Below are positions 43,431-52,277 of a stretch of DNA of 64,000 nt, piece by piece. The notes beneath the pieces are model-generated. The model searched no databases, had not been told where the DNA came from, and was given only the letters and a program-made list of their open reading frames with translations. Location: assembly GCF_022479115.1 (NCBI RefSeq), contig NZ_CP092497.1:1488001-1552000 (forward strand), given 5' to 3'. The stretch comes from Amycolatopsis sp. EV170708-02-1. Lineage in GTDB: Bacteria > Actinomycetota > Actinomycetes > Mycobacteriales > Pseudonocardiaceae. How positions within the stretch are numbered: position 1 is the stretch's first letter; every line of letters begins with the position of its first letter. The position numbers were made by a program, and so were the translations under genes.

Positions 43431-43469
43431 GTGTTGAGGACGGTTCTAACCGTCCTCAACACTCACGAG
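43424..43469. terminator. 46-bp perfect palindrome on the MFS stop codon
   Basis: CTCGTGAGTGTTGAGGACGG starts a 22-base left arm, exactly complementary on the right, with central CT. The MFS stop TGA (43428-43430) is inside the left arm. It shares its outer and inner stem with 35481-35528; the middle TTG/CAA replaces GCA/TGC. Confidence 0.65.
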
Positions 43470-43490
43470 CCCAACGCAGACAGGAGTTCC

Positions 43491-44402
43491 ATGCCCACCG
43501 CGTCCGAAGTCACCGAAAAGATCACCGAGCGCGCCAAGGAGGTCGGCGTCCGGGTCCGGCTGCACGCGGCCGAAATCGACGGCACCCGGTGGATCGGCGT
43601 CGACGAACACGCCCCGGTCGTCACGGCGTCGGTCTTCAAGGTCCCGATCGCGCTCGAACTGGCGAAGCAGGCGGCCGAGGGCAGGCTCGACCTCGGCGAG
43701 CGGATCACCGTCCCGCCGGGGCATCCCACGCCGAGCCCGTACGGCCTGGCCACGTTCCGGCACGAGATCACGATGTCCTGGTACGACCTCGCGATCCTGA
43801 TGATCGGGATCAGCGACAACGTCGCCACCGACCTGATCCTCGATCGCGTCGGAAAGGAAGCGACGGAGAAGACGTTGCGCGACCTCGGTTTCGAGCACAC
43901 CACCGTCACGCACGACTGTGGAGAGGTGCTCGGCAGCATCGGCGAGGACCTCGGAATCTCCTACGAGGACGACGAACGGCTGCTGACGGAGCTTCCGATC
44001 GAGCGGATCACCGCGTTGCGCGCGCTGCAACCGGAACACAGTTGCGCCACGACCGCCGAGGAGATCACCCGGCTGCTGGGGCTCGTCTGGCGCGACGAGG
44101 CGGCCACGCCGGCGGCGTGCGCGGACGTCCGGCGCTGGATGGAACTCCAGGTGTGGCCGCACCGGCTGCGATCCGGGTTCCCGGACGACGGGATCCGCGT
44201 CAGCGGCAAGACCGGGACGTTGCCGTCGGTGCGCAACGAGGTCGGTGTGGTCGAGTACCCGGATGGCGGCCGTTACGCGGTAGGGATTTTCACCGACGCG
44301 GTCGACGGGCGGTCGCGGGTACCGGAGCGGGACGCGTTCATCGGGTTCGCCGCGGCACAAGCCGTCGAATGGCTGAGGCTTCCCCAGGCCGACGGCGAAT
44401 GA
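43491..44402 (+). CDS. Class A beta-lactamase-fold hydrolase, no signal peptide
   Basis: A 303-residue serine hydrolase with the penicillin-binding fold. The three active-site motifs are S47-x-x-K50 (ASVFKVPI), S108-D109-N110 (GISDNVATD) and K240-T-G (SGKTGTLP). The class A omega-loop ExELN is not visible; the nearest region reads LQPEHSCATTAEEIT. There is no signal peptide, so it acts in the cytoplasm, where a resistance enzyme would be out of place. Amide or peptide hydrolysis of an imported D-amino-acid compound is more likely. AGGAG precedes the ATG. Paralogue at 45909. Confidence 0.85.
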   Translation: MPTASEVTEKITERAKEVGVRVRLHAAEIDGTRWIGVDEHAPVVTASVFKVPIALELAKQAAEGRLDLGERITVPPGHPTPSPYGLATFRHEITMSWYDLAILMIGISDNVATDLILDRVGKEATEKTLRDLGFEHTTVTHDCGEVLGSIGEDLGISYEDDERLLTELPIERITALRALQPEHSCATTAEEITRLLGLVWRDEAATPAACADVRRWMELQVWPHRLRSGFPDDGIRVSGKTGTLPSVRNEVGVVEYPDGGRYAVGIFTDAVDGRSRVPERDAFIGFAAAQAVEWLRLPQADGE

Positions 44403-44420
44403 TTCGTCCGCCCGGATGAA
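44403..44420. promoter_or_regulatory. Island operator 4, one mismatch
   Basis: TTCGTCCGCCCGGATGAA fits TTCGT-N8-ACGAA with one change (ATGAA). It begins at the stop of the preceding gene, upstream of the serine hydrolase. Confidence 0.45.
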
Positions 44421-44433
44421 TTTTCCGGCCGCT

Positions 44434-44451
44434 CTCGTCGTTCCGCACGAA
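44434..44451. promoter_or_regulatory. Island operator 5, one mismatch
   Basis: CTCGTCGTTCCGCACGAA fits the same dyad with one change. Its centre is 31 bp, three helical turns, from that of operator 4, so two dimers could bind on one DNA face. Confidence 0.45.
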
Positions 44452-44523
44452 CCGGTGACGCCCGTCACCGGCCTAGCATTCCGGGAACCGCCGGACCACC
44501 CTTTCCACGGACAAGAGGTGCGC

Positions 44524-45912
44524 ATGTCGAAACTTTCCGAAATCGATACCTGGCTCGCGGAGAACTTCGCCGCCCTGCTGGAGAAGCATCAGGTGCCCGG
44601 CGCCGCCATCGCCGTCTTCGCGAACGGCGAGGTGATCGACCACGCGGCCGGCGTGCTGAACAAGAGCACCGGCGTGGAGTCCACAGTGGACTCCGTCTTC
44701 CAGATCGGGTCGATCACCAAGGTGTGGACGACCACCCTGGCGATGCAGCTCGTCGACGAAGGCATGCTCGACCTCGACAAGCCGGTCCGCGATTACCTCC
44801 CCGAGTTCACCCTCTCGGACGACGACGCGGCCTCGCGGGTCACCGTGCGGCAGCTGACCTGTCACACCTCCGGATTCGAGGGCGACATCTTCACCGACAC
44901 CGGGCAGGGCGACGACTGCGTCGCGAAGCTCGTGGCGACGCTTTCCGACGTGCCCCAGCTGTTCCAGCCGGGAGAGATGTTCTCCTACAACAACGCCGGG
45001 TACTGCGTGCTCGGCAGGATCGTCGAGGTCCTGCGGGGAAAGTGCTACGACGACTGCCTGCGTGACCATCTCTTCGCGCCGCTCGGCCTGACCCACGCCG
45101 CGGCCGGGCCGTACGACGCGATCCGGTACCGCGCGGCGATCGGCCACCTCCAGCCGACACCGGACGACGAGCCGGAGGCCGCGCCCGTCTGGGCGTTGAC
45201 GCGGTCCAACGTGCCGGCGGGTTCACATCTCGCCATGCGCCCGCGCGACCTGCTCACCTTCGTCCGCATGCACCTCAACGAAGGCCGCGCGGACGATGGC
45301 ACCCAGGTCCTCAAGCCCGAAACCGCCCGCGCCATGTGGGAACGCCAGGTCGAGCTGCCCTACCTCGGCCTGATGGGCGGGGCGTGGGGGCTCGGCTGGA
45401 TGATCTTCGACTGGGACGGCGGCCCGGTGATCGGCCACGACGGCGGCACCATCGGCCAGTCCGCGTTCCTGCGCGTGGTGCCGGGCAGCAACGTCGCGGT
45501 GGCCCTGCTGACCAATGGCGGCAAACCGTTGCACCTGTACCTGGACATCTTCCGGAAGGTGCTCGGCGACCTCGCCGGTGTCGAGGTCTCGCCGCTGCCG
45601 GAGCCGAACGCCGCGGAGGCCCCGGCCGACCCGTCCCGCTTCGTGGGCGAGTACTCGTCGCAGGTGGCGGACATCGTCGTCAGCCAGGACGAGGACGGTG
45701 GTCTGTGGCTGGAGCGGACACCGAAGGGCGTGTTCGCCGACCTCGGTTCCGGGCCGGAGAAGAACAGGCTGCTGGGCTACCACGGCGACACTTTGGTCGC
45801 CGAAAACGACGGGCTCGGCCTGCACATGCCGCACGCGTTCGTCGGCGACGACGGCACCGGTCGCGCGTTGTTCGTCCACACGGGACGCGCCGACCGCCGG
45901 GTGGCCCGGTGA
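44524..45912 (+). CDS. Class C beta-lactamase-family serine hydrolase
   Basis: A 462-residue cytoplasmic protein (no signal peptide). The serine hydrolase domain has S63-x-x-K66 (GSITKVW), Y155-x-N157 (YNNAGY) and H305-D-G in place of KTG (GHDGGT). A C-terminal beta domain (from about 360) follows. Relatives are D-aminopeptidases, D-Ala-D-Ala carboxypeptidases and esterases. It is closely similar to the C-terminal domain of the fusion at 52274, for example FTDTGQGDDC against FTDTGRGDDC. The ATG at 44524 has GAGG six bases upstream; an ATG at 44416 would add an unconserved leader. Confidence 0.88.
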   Translation: MSKLSEIDTWLAENFAALLEKHQVPGAAIAVFANGEVIDHAAGVLNKSTGVESTVDSVFQIGSITKVWTTTLAMQLVDEGMLDLDKPVRDYLPEFTLSDDDAASRVTVRQLTCHTSGFEGDIFTDTGQGDDCVAKLVATLSDVPQLFQPGEMFSYNNAGYCVLGRIVEVLRGKCYDDCLRDHLFAPLGLTHAAAGPYDAIRYRAAIGHLQPTPDDEPEAAPVWALTRSNVPAGSHLAMRPRDLLTFVRMHLNEGRADDGTQVLKPETARAMWERQVELPYLGLMGGAWGLGWMIFDWDGGPVIGHDGGTIGQSAFLRVVPGSNVAVALLTNGGKPLHLYLDIFRKVLGDLAGVEVSPLPEPNAAEAPADPSRFVGEYSSQVADIVVSQDEDGGLWLERTPKGVFADLGSGPEKNRLLGYHGDTLVAENDGLGLHMPHAFVGDDGTGRALFVHTGRADRRVAR

Positions 45913-46811
45913 CGGCGATCGCCGCCGAGATCGAGGCCGCCTTCGCCAAGGCGGGGGCGCGCGGATTCGTGCACGCGCGCGAGATCGGCGTCCCCGACGG
46001 CCCCGAGGTCGGCGTCGGCGCGGACGATCCCGTCGTGCTCGCGTCGGTGTTCAAGATCCCGGTGGCGGTCGCCTTCGCCCGCGAGGTGGCCGCCGGACGG
46101 CTCGACGAAACCGAGCGGACCCGCGTCACCGCGCGGTACCGGATCGGCGGGATCGGGACCGCCGGCTGCGCGGACGACGTCGAGATGAGCTGGCGCGACC
46201 TGGCGCAGTTCATGCTGACGATGAGCGACAACGCCGCGACCGACGTCGTCTACCACCGGGTCGGGCAGGAGGCCGTGGACCGGGTGCTCACCGATCTCGG
46301 CCTCACCAGGACGCGGCTGATCGGCTGCTGCGAAGACCTTTTCGCCTCGGTGATCGCCGATCTCGGCGCGAAACCTGACGACGACCTGGAGGCCGTCTTC
46401 GGCGCGGCCTCCGAAGAACAGATGTGGAAGCTCTCGGTGCTCGACCCGGAACGCACGACGGCGTCGACACCGAGGGAGATCACCGCGTTGCTCGACGCGA
46501 TCTGGACCGACCGCGCGGGCGACCCGGCCGCCTGCGAACGCGTGCGGACGATCATGGCGCAGCAGATCTGGCCGCACCGGATCTCGTCGGGTTTCCCCGC
46601 CGGGGTGGCGATCGCGGCCAAGACCGGGACGCTTCCCGCCGTCCGCAACGAAGCGGGGGTGGTGACCCATGTGGACGGTCGCCGGTACGCCGTCGCGGTG
46701 TTCACCCGCGCCGAATCCCTCGCCGACCGCCTGCCCGCGGTCGATTCCGCCCTCGGTGAGGCCGCCCGCCTCGCCGTCGATCACCTCCGTGCGCAGACCG
46801 TTACCCAGTAG
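45909..46811 (+). CDS. Second class A beta-lactamase-fold hydrolase
   Basis: A 300-residue paralogue of the gene at 43491. Motifs are S46-x-x-K49 (ASVFKIPV), S106-D-N (MSDNAATD) and K238-T-G (AAKTGTLP). QQIWPHRISSGFP and LPAVRNEAGVV align with QVWPHRLRSGFP and LPSVRNEVGVV of the first. Again no signal peptide and no ExELN motif. The GTG overlaps the upstream stop (GTGA). Two diverged copies in one operon suggest two related substrates. Confidence 0.85.
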   Translation: MTAIAAEIEAAFAKAGARGFVHAREIGVPDGPEVGVGADDPVVLASVFKIPVAVAFAREVAAGRLDETERTRVTARYRIGGIGTAGCADDVEMSWRDLAQFMLTMSDNAATDVVYHRVGQEAVDRVLTDLGLTRTRLIGCCEDLFASVIADLGAKPDDDLEAVFGAASEEQMWKLSVLDPERTTASTPREITALLDAIWTDRAGDPAACERVRTIMAQQIWPHRISSGFPAGVAIAAKTGTLPAVRNEAGVVTHVDGRRYAVAVFTRAESLADRLPAVDSALGEAARLAVDHLRAQTVTQ

Positions 46812-46821
46812 GAGAAACCGC

Positions 46822-48420
46822 ATGAAGAAAGCTCGGCTCACCGCCGCGATCACGAGCGTGGTGGCCTTGACCGTGAGCGCGTGCGGGGGGACGTCGCAAT
46901 CCGGGCAGGACCGGACCGCGAACCAGAAACTGACCGAGGGCAAGACCTTCACGATGGCGATCGGCACCGATCCGGGAACGCTGGACCCGGCGATGACCGT
47001 GCTCTCGGTCGCGCTCGACATCGGGCGCTACCTCTACGACAGCCTGATCAACCTCGACGAGTCCGGCAAACCGATCGCCGGGCTGGCCGAGAAGTGGGAG
47101 GCCTCCACGACCACGGCCTCCTTCACCCTGCGGAACGGGGTCACCTGTGACGACGGCACGCCGCTGACCGCGAGCGACGTGGCGGCGAACGTCAACTTCG
47201 TCGGCGATCCCGCCAACAAGTCGCCGATGTCCGGGCTCACCGTCGCGCCGGGCACCAAGGCGACCGCCGACGACGCGGCCAGGAAGATCACGCTCACCAG
47301 TGGCGCGCCGGACGCGTTCCTGCTGCGCAACGTCGGCGGCCTGCCGATCGTCTGCGGCAAGGGCGTGACCGACCGGCAGGCGCTCGCCAAGGGCAAGTAC
47401 GGCACCGGCATGTTCACCATGACCGAGATCGTGCCGAACGACCACTACACCCTCACCCGGCGCAAGGACTACGCGTGGGGCCCGGGGGACTGGCAGCGTG
47501 AACAGCCCGGCCTGCCGGAGAAGGTGACCTTCCGGGTCATCCAGAACATGACGACCGCCGCGAACCTGCTGCTGTCCGGTGAGCTCAACGGCGCCCGGAT
47601 CACCGGCCAGGACCAGCAGCGCCTGCGTGCCCAGAAACTGTTCCACGGCGAGCAGGTCGTGCCGATGGGCGAGATGTTCTTCAACCAGGCACCCGGACGC
47701 GCCGGCGGCGATCAGGCCGTGCGGCGCGGGCTGGTGCAGGCGCTCGACCTCGCCCAGATCGGCAAGGTGCTCACCAGCGGCTCCGGGGCGCCGAGCCAGG
47801 GGATGGTCACCACCGAACCCAAGGCGTGCGCCGGGGACGCGGTGGCCGGCAAGCTGCCCGCGTTCGACGTCGCCGCCGCGAAGTCGGCCCTCGACGCGGC
47901 CGGCTGGAAGCCGGGAGCGGACGGGGTGCGGGTCAAGGACGGCAAACGGCTCGCGCTGACCGCCATCTACGGCACGCAGCTCGGGCCGACGATGGCCCCC
48001 GCCGCCGAACTGATGCAGCAGTCGTGGAAGGCCGTCGGCGCCGACGTGACGCTCAAAGGTCTGGACAGCCCGGGGACGAGCCAGGTGCTCTTCAACACCG
48101 GTGAGTGGGACATCTCGCTGGCACCGGTGACCCTGCTGCTGCCGAGCCAGATCGGCCCGTTCGTTTCGGGGCCGAAGCCGCCCGCCGGGACGAACTTCGC
48201 GCATATCGAGAATGAGAAGTACACGTCGCAGGCCGCGCAGGCGGCGCAGATGTCCGGTGACTCGGGTTGCGCGACCTGGCTCGCGGCGGAGCAGGCGCTC
48301 ATCGAGCGGCTCGACGTCGTGCCGTACGTCAACTCGGTCATCCCGACCTTCGGCAGCAACGCGCGGTTCAAGGTCATCTTCGGTTCGGTCGAGCCGTCGT
48401 CGATCCGGATGTACGCCTGA
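46822..48420 (+). CDS. Peptide-binding lipoprotein of an ABC transporter (family 5)
   Basis: A 532-residue DppA/OppA-type binding protein. The signal peptide ends in the lipobox VSAC, so Cys21 is lipid-anchored. FTMAIGTDPGTLDPAMTVLS, the GLAEKWE segment and FTLRNGVTCDDGTPLTASDV identify family 5. It captures peptides or peptide-like compounds outside the membrane for the permeases that follow. AGGAG precedes the ATG. Gene order is binding protein, permease, permease-ATPase fusion, ATPase, peptidase. Confidence 0.92.
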   Translation: MKKARLTAAITSVVALTVSACGGTSQSGQDRTANQKLTEGKTFTMAIGTDPGTLDPAMTVLSVALDIGRYLYDSLINLDESGKPIAGLAEKWEASTTTASFTLRNGVTCDDGTPLTASDVAANVNFVGDPANKSPMSGLTVAPGTKATADDAARKITLTSGAPDAFLLRNVGGLPIVCGKGVTDRQALAKGKYGTGMFTMTEIVPNDHYTLTRRKDYAWGPGDWQREQPGLPEKVTFRVIQNMTTAANLLLSGELNGARITGQDQQRLRAQKLFHGEQVVPMGEMFFNQAPGRAGGDQAVRRGLVQALDLAQIGKVLTSGSGAPSQGMVTTEPKACAGDAVAGKLPAFDVAAAKSALDAAGWKPGADGVRVKDGKRLALTAIYGTQLGPTMAPAAELMQQSWKAVGADVTLKGLDSPGTSQVLFNTGEWDISLAPVTLLLPSQIGPFVSGPKPPAGTNFAHIENEKYTSQAAQAAQMSGDSGCATWLAAEQALIERLDVVPYVNSVIPTFGSNARFKVIFGSVEPSSIRMYA

Positions 48421-49400
48421 TGGCCGTCGCGGTCGCCCCGGCCGGGTTGCGCGGCAGCCCGTGGCTGTCGTTCGCCGTGCGCCGCCTCGGCCGGTTCGCG
48501 ATCTCGTTGTGGGTCCTGGTCACCACGGCGTTCCTGATGATCCAGCTGATCCCCGGCGATCCGGTCCGCGCCGCGCTCGGGCTGACCGCGCCGGTCGAGC
48601 TGGTGAACGCGCGCCGGGCGGCGCTCGGCCTCGACGATCCGCTGTGGCTGCAGTACGTCCACTACCTCGGCGGACTGGTCACCGGTGACTTCGGGACGTC
48701 GATGACGAGCGGGCAGCCGGTCTCCGAGGTGATCGGCGACCGGCTGCCCGCCACCCTCCAGCTGGCGTTGCCCGCCTTCGCGGTGGTCATCGCGATCGCG
48801 ATCCCGCTGGGCCTGCTGTTCGCCGTGCTGACCCGCGGTGGACGGCGGCGGGGCGGCGAGCTGGCGTTCACCTCGACGACGGTGCTGCTCGCGGCCATCC
48901 CGGAGTTCCTGCTCGCCGTGGCGCTGGTCGCGTTCTTCTCGGTCCAGCTGGGGTGGTTCCCGGTCGCGGGGAACGCGGACGCGAGCTCGTTCGTGCTCCC
49001 GGTGATCGCGCTGGCGCTCGGCCCGGCGTCGGTGCTCGCCCGTATCGTCCGGGTGGAGACGCTTTCCGTGCTGGGCAACGACTTCATCCGCACCGCGCGG
49101 GCGAAGCGGCTGCCCGCGCGGCTGGTCTACCTGCGGCACGCCCTGCCGAACGCGCTGACCGCGACGCTCACCATGGGCGGGCTGATGCTGACCGGGATGG
49201 TCGCCGGGACGGTGCTCGTGGAGAACGTCTTCGCCTGGCCGGGCCTCGGCTCCACCATCGCCCAGTCGATCCTCCAGAAGGACTATCCGCTGGTGCAGGG
49301 GATCGTGCTCGTCTACGGCATCGGGGTCCTGCTGGTGAACCTGACGGTGGACGTGCTGCTGGCCGTTCTCGATCCGCGTTCGACGATCCGGGAGAACTGA
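48420..49400 (+). CDS. dppB: Peptide ABC transporter permease, DppB type
   Basis: A 326-residue permease with six helices. The N-terminal helix ends in LIPGDPVRAALG, as usual for DppB, and the EAA-like loop is IRTARAKRLPARLVYLRHALPN. ENVFAWPGLGSTIAQSI is the family C-terminal motif. The ATG overlaps the binding-protein stop (TGATG). Confidence 0.9.
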   Translation: MAVAVAPAGLRGSPWLSFAVRRLGRFAISLWVLVTTAFLMIQLIPGDPVRAALGLTAPVELVNARRAALGLDDPLWLQYVHYLGGLVTGDFGTSMTSGQPVSEVIGDRLPATLQLALPAFAVVIAIAIPLGLLFAVLTRGGRRRGGELAFTSTTVLLAAIPEFLLAVALVAFFSVQLGWFPVAGNADASSFVLPVIALALGPASVLARIVRVETLSVLGNDFIRTARAKRLPARLVYLRHALPNALTATLTMGGLMLTGMVAGTVLVENVFAWPGLGSTIAQSILQKDYPLVQGIVLVYGIGVLLVNLTVDVLLAVLDPRSTIREN

Positions 49401-49401
49401 G

Positions 49402-51288
49402 ATGGCGAAATGGTTCGCGGCCCTGCGCACCCCGGTGGGCGGGTTCGCGGCGGCCCTGCTGGCGCTGGTGCTCGCCCTCGCGGTGTTCGCCCCGATCCTG
49501 TGGCACGACAACGCCTTCGCGATCGACACGGACGCCATCGCGCAGGGACCGTCGGCGGCGCACTGGCTCGGCACCGACGATCTCGGCCGCGACATCCTCT
49601 TCCGTGTCCTGGTCGCGACCCGGCTTTCGGTCCTGCTGGCCGTGCTCGCGACGGTGATCGGGGTGGTGACCGGGCTCGTCCTCGGCACCTTGCCCTCGCT
49701 GCTGCCGAGGCCCGCCGCGCGGCTGGTCACCTCCGCGGTGAACATCGCGGTCGCGTTCCCCGGGCTGTTGCTGGTGTTGTTCTTCTCGGTCATCTTCGGG
49801 GTCGGGACACACGGCGCGGTGTTCGCGGTCGGTTTCGCGCTGGCTCCGGCGTTCGCGCGGCTGGCCCAGACGCTGTCGGCTTCGGTGGCGGGGCAGGATT
49901 TCGTGTCCGCCGCACGGATCTCCGGAGTCGGCCGGACGCGGTTGCTGATCCGGCACATCCTCCCGAACATCGGCGAACCCTTGGTGGTGAACGCGACCAT
50001 CGGCGCGGGAGCCTGCCTGCTGGCCTTCTCGGGGCTGTCGTTCCTCGGTATCGGTGTGCAGGCACCGGATTACGACTGGGGACGGCTGCTCGGCGAGGGG
50101 CTCAACGGGATCTACGTCAACCCGGCGGCCGCGCTCGCGCCGGGAGTGGCGGTGGTACTGGCCGGGCTCGCCTTCAACCTGGTCGGCGAGACCGTCGCCG
50201 GGGTGATCGGCGTCCGCACCGGGCTGCGCAAGCTCGCCCCGCGGCCGGTCACGCCCGCCAGGGAGGACGTGGCCGAGACGCCCGGCGACGCGGTGCTGGT
50301 GGTGGAGAATCTCCAGGTCGCGTTCCCTCGTCCGGCGGGCTGGACCGTTCCGGTACGCGGGGTGAGCTTCACCGTCCGCGCGGGCGAGGCGATCGGTGTC
50401 GTCGGCGAGTCGGGCTCGGGGAAGAGCCTGACCGGGCTGGCGGTGTCGCGGCTGGTCGAAGCGCCTGCCGTGGTCACCGCGGACAAACTCGAATTCGCCG
50501 GCACACCGGTGCTGACGACGCCGGAACGGGACTTGCGCGGGTTGCTCGGCACGTCGCTGGCGATGGTGTTCCAGGATCCGATGACCTCGTTCAACCCGAC
50601 CAGGCGGATCGGCCGTCAGCTGGCCGAAGTCGCCGAACAGCACCAGGGGCTTCCGCGTGCCAAGGCCTTCGAGCGGGCCGTGGACCGGTTGCGCGCCGTG
50701 CGGATCCCCGCCGCCGAACGGCGTGCGCGGCAGTATCCGCACGAGTTCTCCGGCGGGATGCGGCAGCGCGCGATGATCGGCATGGGGCTGATGGGCGATC
50801 CGAAGCTCATCATCGCCGACGAGCCGACCACGGCGCTGGACGTCACCGTGCAACGGCAGCTGCTGCGGCTGCTGGCGCGGACCAGGGCCGAACGGGACAC
50901 GGCGATCATCCTGATCAGCCACGACATCGCGGTCGTTTCGCAGACGTGCGAGCGGATTCTGGTCATGTACGCGGGCCGGGTGGTGGAGGACCTGCCGTCC
51001 GCCGCGACGCCGCGGCATCCCTACACGCGGGCACTGATGGCCGCGACGCTCGACCTCGAGACCGATCGTGAGGCTTCGCTCGCGGTGATCCCCGGCCGTC
51101 CGCCGGAGCCGGATCGCGTACCCAATGGCTGCGCCTTCGCCGACCGGTGCCCGGTGGCGACCGACCGGTGCCGTCTCGAAGACCCGGTGCTGGAGCGCGT
51201 GGAAGCCGGGCACCGCGTCGCCTGCTGGTACCCCGCGCCGCTTTCCCGGCCCGCCAAGGAAACCGTGACCGCCGGAGGTGCGGAATGA
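49402..51288 (+). CDS. Fused peptide permease (DppC) and ATPase (DppD)
   Basis: A 628-residue natural fusion. Residues 1 to about 270 are a DppC-type permease (HWLGTDDLGRDILFRVL near the start, SAARISGVGRTRLLIRHILP as EAA loop). After a short linker, residues about 295-628 are a DppD-type ATPase: Walker A G335-S342 (GESGSGKS), signature SGGMRQR at 450, Walker B with D473-E474, and the C-terminal cysteine-containing oligopeptide loop (CAFADRCPV). The reading frame is continuous with no internal start. Fusion fixes one ATPase to one permease subunit. The start is 1 base after the dppB stop. Confidence 0.92.
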   Translation: MAKWFAALRTPVGGFAAALLALVLALAVFAPILWHDNAFAIDTDAIAQGPSAAHWLGTDDLGRDILFRVLVATRLSVLLAVLATVIGVVTGLVLGTLPSLLPRPAARLVTSAVNIAVAFPGLLLVLFFSVIFGVGTHGAVFAVGFALAPAFARLAQTLSASVAGQDFVSAARISGVGRTRLLIRHILPNIGEPLVVNATIGAGACLLAFSGLSFLGIGVQAPDYDWGRLLGEGLNGIYVNPAAALAPGVAVVLAGLAFNLVGETVAGVIGVRTGLRKLAPRPVTPAREDVAETPGDAVLVVENLQVAFPRPAGWTVPVRGVSFTVRAGEAIGVVGESGSGKSLTGLAVSRLVEAPAVVTADKLEFAGTPVLTTPERDLRGLLGTSLAMVFQDPMTSFNPTRRIGRQLAEVAEQHQGLPRAKAFERAVDRLRAVRIPAAERRARQYPHEFSGGMRQRAMIGMGLMGDPKLIIADEPTTALDVTVQRQLLRLLARTRAERDTAIILISHDIAVVSQTCERILVMYAGRVVEDLPSAATPRHPYTRALMAATLDLETDREASLAVIPGRPPEPDRVPNGCAFADRCPVATDRCRLEDPVLERVEAGHRVACWYPAPLSRPAKETVTAGGAE

Positions 51289-52277
51289 GCGATCTCGTCT
51301 TCGACGCGGTGAGCGTGCGGTACGGCGGCAGGCGCGGGCTCACCGCTGTCGACCGGGTCGGCCTGACCGTCCCTTCCGGACAGGTCGTCGGGCTCGTCGG
51401 CGAATCGGGCTCCGGGAAGTCGACGCTGGCCCGTGCCGCCGTCGGGCTCTCGCCGATCAGCGCGGGACGCGTTCTGCTGGGCGGCGTGGACGTGCGCAAG
51501 CTGCCCCGCCGACCGCCCTTGCAGATGGTGTTCCAGGATCCGTATTCCTCTTTGGACCCCCGGATGAGCATCGGGGAGTCGATCACCGAAGCGATCCCGC
51601 GTGGCGTCTTGCCCGGCCGCGCGGCGCGCCGGGACGAGGTCGCCCGGCTCCTGGAACTGGTCAATCTCGACCCGGACCGGGCGGGCCATCTGCCCGGGCA
51701 GCTTTCCGGCGGCCAGCGGCAGCGGGTGGCGCTCGCCCGCGCGCTGGCCGGGCGGCCCGAGGTGCTGATCGCGGACGAGATCACCTCGGCGCTCGACGTC
51801 TCGGTGCAGGGCGCGGTGCTCAACCTCGTCCGGTCCGTGCAACGACGGCTGGGCCTGTCGATGCTGTTCATCTCGCACAACCTCGCGGTGATCCGCTATC
51901 TCAGCGACATCGTCGCCGTGATGTACCTCGGCCGGATCGTCGAGGTCGGCCCGGCCGAACAGGTGCTCAGCGACCCGCAGCATCCGTACACCCGGGATCT
52001 GCTCGCCGCGGCGCCGTCGGCGACCGGTTCACTGCTGGATCTCGGTGACGCGAGCGAGACCGCCGACGTCGAACCCGCCGACCCGCACCATCCACCCGCC
52101 GGGTGCCGCTACCACACCCGCTGCCCGGTCGGCCCGCTCGTGCGTACCGGCCGCGAACTCTGTCTCCAGGCGGATCCTTCGGACGACGCGGCACACCGAC
52201 GTCATTCGGCGGCCTGCCACTTCAGCGAAAACGAGAGCCACCAGCTCACGATCTCCAGAGGAGCAAGCGCATCATGA
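51285..52277 (+). CDS. dppF: Peptide ABC transporter ATPase, DppF type
   Basis: A 330-residue ATPase. Walker A is G39-S46 (GESGSGKS), signature LSGGQRQRVALARAL, Walker B VLIADEITSALD. Note Ile in place of the usual Pro after the catalytic Glu. The C-terminal oligopeptide loop GCRYHTRCPVG is present. It pairs with the fused ATPase of the previous gene. Overlaps both neighbours by 4 bases. Confidence 0.92.
   Translation: MSDLVFDAVSVRYGGRRGLTAVDRVGLTVPSGQVVGLVGESGSGKSTLARAAVGLSPISAGRVLLGGVDVRKLPRRPPLQMVFQDPYSSLDPRMSIGESITEAIPRGVLPGRAARRDEVARLLELVNLDPDRAGHLPGQLSGGQRQRVALARALAGRPEVLIADEITSALDVSVQGAVLNLVRSVQRRLGLSMLFISHNLAVIRYLSDIVAVMYLGRIVEVGPAEQVLSDPQHPYTRDLLAAAPSATGSLLDLGDASETADVEPADPHHPPAGCRYHTRCPVGPLVRTGRELCLQADPSDDAAHRRHSAACHFSENESHQLTISRGASAS

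Noticed and set aside
43491..46811. Beta-lactam resistance genes
   Set aside because: No export signals, no ExELN, and location in a peptide-use operon argue against resistance.
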